A DNA stretch of 9,985 nt from the NCBI GenBank assembly GCA_017400025.1, contig JAFQAF010000297.1:1-9985 (forward strand), given 5' to 3'. The notes under the pieces were generated by a model. The model was not told the origin of the DNA and searched no databases. It worked only from the letters and a program-made list of their open reading frames with translations. The DNA comes from Oscillospiraceae bacterium (lineage in GTDB: Bacteria; Bacillota_A; Clostridia; Oscillospirales; Ruminococcaceae). Both the position numbers and the translations under genes were made by a program. Positions 6,090 to 9,985 of this stretch are shown here, piece after piece (position 1 is the stretch's first letter; each line of letters starts with the position of its first letter).

Positions 6090-7289
6090 ATGGCTTACAA
6101 TTTTGACTTTGAAACAGCTCTTGACCGTAAAGGTCACGACTCATCCGCTGCTAACTACGAACCAGCTTATCTCAGAGAAGGTTTTGACTTTATCCCAATG
6201 GCAGTTGCTGATATGGGCTTCAAAACATGTCCTGCTATCGTAGAAAGCATCAAAGAAAGACTTGAACACCCAATTTTCGGTTACTTCCCACACAGAGAAG
6301 ATTACTATGAAGCAATCATCAACTGGCAGGAAAGAAAACACGGTGTTACAGGCCTGAAAAAAGAAAACATCATGTACCATCACGGTGTACACGGCGGTAA
6401 CGTTCATGCTCTGCGTCTGTTCTGCCACCCAGGCGACAAAATCATGATCCACACACCAATCTACGCTTCCTTCCGCAGAAACATCAAAGACCTGGGCTGG
6501 AATGCAGTTGAATCCGAACTGGTTATCGATGAAAACGGCGTTTACAGAATGGACTTTGAAGACATGGAAAAAGAATTCAAAGCCGGCTGCCGCACACTGC
6601 TGTTCTGCTCACCTCACAACCCACTTGGCCGCGTTTGGGAAAAATGGGAAGTTGAAAAAATGATGGAACTGTGTGAAAAATACAATGTTAAAGTAGTTTC
6701 TGACGAAATCTGGGCAGACTTTGTATTCACAGGCCACAAACACGTTCCTGTACAGTCCGTTTCCGAATACGCAAAAATGAACACAATCGCTCTGTACGCT
6801 CCATCAAAAACATTTAACCTTGCCGGTATGATGGGCTCTTACTCAATCTGCTACAACCCATACCTGCAGGCAAGATTTGCAAGACAGTCTTACCTGACAA
6901 TGTACAACAAAATGACTCTGCCATCAATGTACGCTCTGCTGGGCGCTTACAGCGATGAAGGTTTCGAATGGGCAAAACAGCTGATCGCTACAATCGAAGG
7001 CAACGCAAAATACGCTGTTGACTACATCCGCAAAAACTTTGAAGGTGTAACAGTTGGCGATCCAGAAGGTACATACGTAATCTTCGTTGATACAAAAGAA
7101 TGGTGTGAAAAACACGGCAAAACTCATGACGAACTGTTTAAACAGGCAATGAGCTACGGTGTAGGCTGGCAGGATGGTGTAGGCTTCAAAGGCAATACAC
7201 ACTTCCGTATCAACCTTGCACAGCCAAGACACAGAGTTGAAGAAGCTATGGCACGTCTTGACAAATACGTATTCAACGGTGAATGGTAA
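6090..7289 (+). CDS. MalY/PatB-family PLP-dependent C-S lyase or aminotransferase
   Basis: This 399-residue cytoplasmic PLP enzyme (fold type I) is normal length for the MalY/PatB family, whose members cleave C-S bonds in cystathionine or related cysteine conjugates, giving a thiol, pyruvate and ammonia; some act as aminotransferases. The Schiff-base lysine is Lys240 in APSKTFNLAGMMGS. SDEIWADFVF holds Asp205, which holds the PLP ring nitrogen. SPHNPLGRVW holds Asn177, and Arg373 in HFRINLA should bind the substrate carboxylate. The N-terminal family motif, usually PMWVADMDF or SVADMNF, reads PMAVADMGF here. GGAGG lies 8 bases before the ATG. Codon use is sharply biased (12 of 15 prolines are CCA, none CCG or CCC; metQ has 2 CCA of 13), which suggests high expression. 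A strong terminator follows. Substrate specificity is not certain. Confidence 0.9.
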   Translation: MAYNFDFETALDRKGHDSSAANYEPAYLREGFDFIPMAVADMGFKTCPAIVESIKERLEHPIFGYFPHREDYYEAIINWQERKHGVTGLKKENIMYHHGVHGGNVHALRLFCHPGDKIMIHTPIYASFRRNIKDLGWNAVESELVIDENGVYRMDFEDMEKEFKAGCRTLLFCSPHNPLGRVWEKWEVEKMMELCEKYNVKVVSDEIWADFVFTGHKHVPVQSVSEYAKMNTIALYAPSKTFNLAGMMGSYSICYNPYLQARFARQSYLTMYNKMTLPSMYALLGAYSDEGFEWAKQLIATIEGNAKYAVDYIRKNFEGVTVGDPEGTYVIFVDTKEWCEKHGKTHDELFKQAMSYGVGWQDGVGFKGNTHFRINLAQPRHRVEEAMARLDKYVFNGEW

Positions 7290-7299
7290 TGACTATATT

Positions 7300-7332
7300 A
7301 ATTAAACACCCGGTAGCCATGGTAGTTTAATT
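7300..7332 (+). repeat. Inverted repeat in the 3' untranslated region of the PatB-like gene
   Basis: AATTAAAC (7300-7307) and GTTTAATT (7325-7332) are perfect inverted copies, and ACC/GGT next to them can add three pairs past a one-base bulge. There is no T run after it and a real terminator follows 11 bases later. It may stabilise the mRNA end or be incidental. Confidence 0.4.
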
Positions 7333-7342
7333 GCACATACAG

Positions 7343-7380
7343 AAACCGCCTGCGGATTTTCCGCAGGCGGTTTTCTTTCT
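7343..7380 (+). terminator. Strong terminator of the PatB-like gene
   Basis: A perfect 14-bp stem (7343-7356 with 7360-7373; core CCGCCTGCGGA) closes a 3-base TTT loop and runs into TTTTCTTTCT. It is the strongest terminator in the window. On the minus strand the tail is poor in T's, so it would serve the convergent lipoprotein gene only weakly. Confidence 0.92.
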
Positions 7381-7423
7381 GCCTTTTTTGGCCTGTTATC
7401 TGATTGTTCCGTCACCGGCGGCG

Positions 7424-7948
7424 TTACATTCCGCTTTCTGTGCCTATGTAGCCTTTGTCCAGGCTGTAATCGTACACTTGCTTCACTGTGCCGTCCGGGT
7501 TGTACACTGTGGTGCGCACCAGGTCAAAGGAATTTTCAAACTCCTGCATGGAAAGCTTTACCCCGGCCATATCATACCAGGTGGTTGTCAGGCGTGTGCC
7601 GTAGCTGTCATAGGTGTACAGGCCGTATTTTTCCGGTTCTCCCCGGGCGTATTGGGTGGTTTTTGTGCACACTTCCTTGCCGTTGTATTCGTGCACAAAC
7701 CTTATGCTGCCGTCAGTGTTGTAGTATGTTGCGGCCATACGGGTGCCCTCACGGCGGTAATCCATTGCCATGGTGGGAACATCATCCTTTGTATAATATT
7801 CTGTGCGTATGCGCACATCATCTGCATCATATATCTGTATTGTATAGCTGCCGTCGTCACTGTCGGTACGTACTGTGCGCTGCTTTTCGCCGCCGCAGCC
7901 GGTAAAAAGCACGGCAAAAGCCAGAAAAAACACTATATATTTTTTCAC
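7424..7948 (-). CDS. Small lipoprotein with YD/MORN-like repeats, function unknown
   Basis: This 174-residue protein has a lipoprotein signal peptide: MKKYIVFFLAFAVLFTGC, with Cys18 as the expected lipidated residue. The mature part is made of short beta-rich repeats: YNTDGSIRFVHEYNGKEV, YDSYGTRLTTTWYDMAGVKL and YNPDGTVKQVYDY share the pattern Y-x-x-D/Y-G-t/s-x6-Y. This recalls YwqK-type MORN-variant and YD/Rhs repeats, which build beta-sheet surfaces. I cannot assign a function; it could be a surface binding or envelope protein. The start is GTG, supported by an excellent Shine-Dalgarno (AAAGGAGGGG, 4 bases before GTG). The gene is alone, has a consensus-like promoter and converges on the PatB-like gene. 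It is real by signal peptide, ribosome site and promoter, though not recognisable as a named family. Confidence 0.82.
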   Translation of the reverse strand: MKKYIVFFLAFAVLFTGCGGEKQRTVRTDSDDGSYTIQIYDADDVRIRTEYYTKDDVPTMAMDYRREGTRMAATYYNTDGSIRFVHEYNGKEVCTKTTQYARGEPEKYGLYTYDSYGTRLTTTWYDMAGVKLSMQEFENSFDLVRTTVYNPDGTVKQVYDYSLDKGYIGTESGM

Positions 7949-7979
7949 AATGCCCCTCCTTTACTCTCATCCTGTATTA

Positions 7980-8008
7980 ATTATAGCAGGAGCATATATT
8001 TTATACAA
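7980..8008 (-). promoter_or_regulatory. Predicted promoter of the lipoprotein gene, consensus -10
   Basis: Read on the minus strand: -35 TTGTAT (8008-8003), a 17-base spacer, and consensus -10 TATAAT (7985-7980) with TGC directly before it (extended -10). The start would be near 7973, giving a short leader before the GTG at 7948. Confidence 0.75.
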
Positions 8009-8024
8009 TATTGTCGCATTTTGC

Positions 8025-8059
8025 AACTGTTTTTTAACTTTAGGTAAAGTTTAACAGTT
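8025..8059. repeat. Imperfect AT-rich inverted repeat between the lipoprotein and darA promoters
   Basis: The 18-base left arm (8025-8042, AACTGTTTTTTAACTTTA) pairs with the 15-base right arm (8045-8059, TAAAGTTTAACAGTT), with three unpaired bases and one mismatch around a GG centre. The spot, 17 bases upstream of the lipoprotein -35, suits an operator or a weak terminator-like barrier. Function is unknown. The rest of the 245-base gap between the lipoprotein and darA holds the promoter above, a near-palindrome at 8104-8117 and the darA leader. Confidence 0.45.
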
Positions 8060-8148
8060 TTACCGCCTGTATTTGCATATTTATTCTAAAATACTAAAAA
8101 ACAGTGGAAATTTTCACAATTTAATGATAAGATAAAATCAGAAATAAA

Positions 8149-8177
8149 GGTGTAAACATACTCAAATTGTGTTTACC
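8149..8177 (+). repeat. Inverted repeat in the darA leader next to the ribosome site
   Basis: GTAAAC (8152-8157) and GTTTAC (8171-8176) are inverted, with GG and CC outside able to pair past a two-base bulge, around a 13-base loop. The right arm ends just before the AGGAGG ribosome site at 8181. It could be a regulatory hairpin or protein site; evidence is structural only. No convincing darA promoter could be placed; AT-rich 8118-8137 is the best region. Confidence 0.35.
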
Positions 8178-8193
8178 ATAAGGAGGTTTATAT

Positions 8194-8517
8194 ATGAAAC
8201 TTATACTTGCTATTGTCAACAAAGAAGATGCTACAGAAGTTTCCCAGTCTCTGACAAAGGCCAAATATTCTGTGACAAAACTTGCCACAACAGGCGGCTT
8301 CCTTATGTCCGGCAACATCACTCTGCTTATCGGTACAGAGAATGAAAAAGTGCAGGACGTGGTAAAGATTATTGAGGCTCACTCCCAGAAGCGTACAGAA
8401 ATTGTACCGTCCACAGCTACATACGGCATCGGCGTTACAACTGCATTCCCTCTGGAAGTTACAGTGGGCGGCGCTACAATCTTCGTGCTCAATGTTGAAG
8501 ACTTTATCAAAGTATGA
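8194..8517 (+). CDS. darA: DarA/PstA (YaaQ), cyclic-di-AMP receptor
   Basis: This 107-residue P-II-like protein matches the DarA/PstA family (B. subtilis YaaQ, 109 residues), trimeric cytoplasmic proteins that bind cyclic-di-AMP, the second messenger controlling potassium and osmolyte balance; the downstream partner of DarA is not established. Family signatures are MKLILAIVNKEDA at the start, TKAKYSVTKLATTGGFLMSGNITLLIG (residues ~21-47) and FPLEVTVGGATIFVLNVEDF near the end. The stretch EIVPSTATYGIGVTTAF corresponds to the flexible loop that differs between family members. AGGAGG is 7 bases before the ATG. The stop codon overlaps the holB start (ATGA). The order darA-holB-ricT is common in Firmicutes, but yaaR, which often sits between darA and holB, is absent here. 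Signal: DNA integrity and cyclic-di-AMP synthesis are linked in bacilli, so co-expression with the clamp loader is plausible. Confidence 0.95.
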   Translation: MKLILAIVNKEDATEVSQSLTKAKYSVTKLATTGGFLMSGNITLLIGTENEKVQDVVKIIEAHSQKRTEIVPSTATYGIGVTTAFPLEVTVGGATIFVLNVEDFIKV

Positions 8518-9383
8518 TGCTGGCAGAAAAGTTCAAAGGTAACAGAAATATAAAGGAAAGCCTCCTCGGTGCCCTTGCATCGGGGCGGCTTTCTCACGGT
8601 TTACTGCTTTGCGGTGAAAAAGGCATGGGTGTGAATTACTTTGCACTGCTGCTGGCCGCAGATATTACCGGCAGTACCGACACAGACGGCATAGCAGCCG
8701 GAAAAAGCCCACTGGTACAGATTGTAAGGGGAGAAGGTGCCAGCGGGCTTATCAGAGTTGACAAAATCAGGCAGATTAATGAAAATGTCAGCTATTCATC
8801 CATAAGCGGCGAAAAAAGGGTTATAATAATTGAAAACTGCGAAAACTTCAATATAAACTCTGCCAACGCCCTGCTGAAAAACCTGGAAGAACCGAAAAAC
8901 GATACAACATATATCCTCACCACCAACAACCCTGCCGCCATTCTGGCCACCATACGCAGCCGCTGTGCTGTGTTTACGCTGAACACTCCGTCCCGCCGGG
9001 AAGTGCTGGACTATTTCCGTACCGCCGGGGCAGATATGGCCTCAGTGGACAGCCTGATGAAAATTTACGGGGAGAATATAGGCAAGATAAAAGCTGTGCT
9101 GGAAAGCGAAAAACGCCGGGCTGTGCTGAACAGTGCCACAGCCGTATTCAGCCATGCTATGAACGGGGACGGCTACGGCGTATCAAAAATATGCTACCGG
9201 TATGCAAAAAACAAGGACGAGTTCAGGCTGATGCTGGCAGATCTTGTGGATATATGCCACCGCAATCTTTCCCCAAAAAGCATAGAGATGATAAAAACCA
9301 TCGGCAGATACAACGAAATTCTGGCAACAAATGCCAATCTGAACCTTGTGATTGAAAATTTCAGTGTTGAAATCACAAAGTAA
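8514..9383 (+). CDS. holB: DNA polymerase III delta' subunit
   Basis: This 289-residue protein is the delta' subunit of the clamp loader, which with delta and tau/gamma loads the sliding clamp on primed DNA. The P-loop is degenerate (GEKGMGV, residues ~35-41, without the GKS/T end), as expected of delta', which does not hydrolyse ATP. The Walker B-like region VIIIENCENFNINSANALLKNLEEP (~102-126) and the SRC arginine-finger motif in ATIRSRCAVF (~146-155) are the main signatures. It is about 40 residues shorter than B. subtilis HolB (329). Between the P-loop and Walker B, where many delta' proteins carry a four-cysteine zinc loop, no cysteine is present. The ATG overlaps the darA stop (ATGA) and no clear Shine-Dalgarno precedes it, so translation is probably coupled. 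A second ATG at 8517 is also possible. ricT follows after 83 bases. Confidence 0.93.
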   Translation: MMLAEKFKGNRNIKESLLGALASGRLSHGLLLCGEKGMGVNYFALLLAADITGSTDTDGIAAGKSPLVQIVRGEGASGLIRVDKIRQINENVSYSSISGEKRVIIIENCENFNINSANALLKNLEEPKNDTTYILTTNNPAAILATIRSRCAVFTLNTPSRREVLDYFRTAGADMASVDSLMKIYGENIGKIKAVLESEKRRAVLNSATAVFSHAMNGDGYGVSKICYRYAKNKDEFRLMLADLVDICHRNLSPKSIEMIKTIGRYNEILATNANLNLVIENFSVEITK

Positions 9384-9412
9384 TTGCATTTTATATGCAT
9401 TTTGTATAAAAT
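9384..9412 (+). promoter_or_regulatory. Possible internal promoter for ricT
   Basis: TTGCAT (9384-9389), a 17-base spacer and TAAAAT (9407-9412); TATAAA at 9405-9410 gives a 15-base alternative. It begins at the holB stop. Either choice is weak, and ricT may instead be read from the darA-holB transcript. Confidence 0.35.
9385..9406 (+). repeat. Tandem 11-base direct repeat upstream of ricT
   Basis: TGCATTTTATA (9385-9395) and TGCATTTTGTA (9396-9406) are directly adjacent and differ at one base. The unit is about one helical turn, so both copies face the same side of DNA. They coincide with a possible promoter, so they may be binding sites; chance is possible in AT-rich DNA. Confidence 0.5.
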
Positions 9413-9433
9413 AGATATATTATATTCTGAAAG

Positions 9434-9466
9434 AAAGGATATACCCCACAGGGTATTCAGCCATAT
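9434..9466 (+). promoter_or_regulatory. ricT ribosome site with a hairpin between Shine-Dalgarno and start codon
   Basis: The purine-rich AAAGGA (9434-9439) is 27 bases before the ricT ATG, too far for normal initiation. Between them stands a perfect 6-bp hairpin, ATACCC (9441-9446) with GGGTAT (9451-9456) around a CACA loop. If it folds, the effective spacing becomes about 11 bases. A weaker AGGG at 9450-9453 lies 13 bases before the ATG and would be inside the hairpin. Confidence 0.6.
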
Positions 9467-9985
9467 ATGATAAATGTAATCGGCGTCCGTTTCAAGGAAG
9501 GCGGCAAAGTATACTTCTTTGACCCGGGCGAATTTGAAATCAACAAAGGCGACTATGTGATAGTCGATACTGCACGCGGTCTGGAATGCGGCCTGGTGGT
9601 GCAGGGTGTCCACGGCGAAAGTGATGACAAGATTGTAAAACCGCTTAAGGCTGTGTCCCGCATTGCCACAAAGCAGGACATTGAAAAAATGAACCGGAAC
9701 AGACGTGACGAGAAAAAAGCCTTTGATATCTGTCTGGAAAAAATTGCAAAGCACAAACTGGATATGAAGCTGATTGACGTGGAATACACCTTTGACCGTT
9801 CAAAGGCACTGTTCTACTTTACAGCAGACGGCCGTGTGGATTTCCGTGAACTGGTAAAGGAACTGGCACAGATTTTCCGCACAAGAATAGAGCTGCGCCA
9901 GATAGGCGTGCGCGACGAAAGCAAAATGATGGGCGGCATAGGCGTGTGCGGCCAGCCGTTCTGCTGCAGCCGCTTCCTGTCTGAC
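9467..9985 (+). CDS. ricT: RicT/YaaT, PSP1-domain regulatory protein (3' partial)
   Basis: This is the first 173 codons of the PSP1-family protein RicT (YaaT), cut by the right edge; the family is about 275 residues. It begins MINVIGVRFKEGGKVYFFDPGEF, closely like B. subtilis YaaT, which supports the 9467 start. No other ATG, GTG or TTG is in frame after the TGA at 9428. The core DMKLIDVEYTFDRSKALFYFTADGRVDFRELVKELA and FRTRIELRQIGVRDESKMMGGIG are near-identical to the family pattern. Cys161, Cys166 and Cys167 form the Cx4CC motif. In B. subtilis, RicT works with YmcA/RicA and YlbF/RicF in a complex carrying iron-sulfur clusters that promotes RNase Y-dependent mRNA maturation; that role is inferred here, and the partner genes are outside the window. 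Confidence 0.93.
   Translation, partial: MINVIGVRFKEGGKVYFFDPGEFEINKGDYVIVDTARGLECGLVVQGVHGESDDKIVKPLKAVSRIATKQDIEKMNRNRRDEKKAFDICLEKIAKHKLDMKLIDVEYTFDRSKALFYFTADGRVDFRELVKELAQIFRTRIELRQIGVRDESKMMGGIGVCGQPFCCSRFLSD

Noticed and set aside
7331..8047. 238-codon open frame on the + strand
   Set aside because: It begins inside the PatB terminator region, has no ribosome site, is rich in Cys/His/Val in an antisense pattern, and lies opposite a gene with signal peptide, ribosome site and promoter.
8104..8117. Near-palindrome GTGGAAATTTTCAC as an operator
   Set aside because: Short, with a G-T mismatch pair, in AT-rich DNA; not enough to call a site.
1..9985. Mobile element, prophage, defence system or CRISPR array
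   Set aside because: No transposase, integrase, nuclease or spaced repeat series is found; all frames are accounted for by metabolic and housekeeping genes.

Overview
The window looks like chromosomal DNA of a low-to-moderate GC Firmicute, most likely an anaerobic gut Clostridia (Oscillospirales/Lachnospirales-like). The evidence is strong purine-rich Shine-Dalgarno sites before most genes, sigma-A type promoters often with an extended -10, lipoprotein signal peptides, and the Firmicutes-type darA(yaaQ)-holB-ricT(yaaT) block. The lineage is inferred from gene content and style; no marker gene allows a species call. I saw no tRNA, rRNA, CRISPR, transposase or phage genes.

Layout. (1) 1-1984, + strand: a methionine ABC importer, metN (5' cut by the window edge), metI and metQ, closed by a strong hairpin at 2026-2055. 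(2) 2090-3563, - strand: a Cof-type HAD phosphatase and a small nitroreductase-family flavoprotein. Each has its own recognisable promoter, and a terminator lies between them. (3) 3670-7289: a divergent cluster. An AraC-family regulator and an MFS carrier are read leftward, and a highly expressed-looking MalY/PatB-type PLP enzyme is read rightward. The 145-bp divergent region carries a perfect 15-bp inverted repeat placed like an operator. (4) 7424-7948, - strand: a small lipoprotein with YD/MORN-like repeats. (5) 8194-9985, + strand: the cyclic-di-AMP receptor darA, DNA polymerase III delta' (holB, overlapping darA by ATGA), and the start of the PSP1-family gene ricT/yaaT, cut by the right edge.

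How they fit. The importer brings methionine (possibly D-methionine or related compounds) into the cell. The PatB-like enzyme probably acts on a sulfur amino acid by C-S beta-elimination, or is an aminotransferase, so the left two thirds has a loose sulfur amino acid theme. The AraC/MFS/PatB set is the best candidate for an undescribed inducible uptake-and-cleavage module: the regulator would sense a compound, the carrier move it and the enzyme process it. The substrate cannot be read from sequence. The right end is a housekeeping block.

The points most worth a second look are the divergent operator, the RNA hairpin between the Shine-Dalgarno and start codon of ricT, the MetN without its regulatory domain, and the delta' subunit without zinc-binding cysteines.
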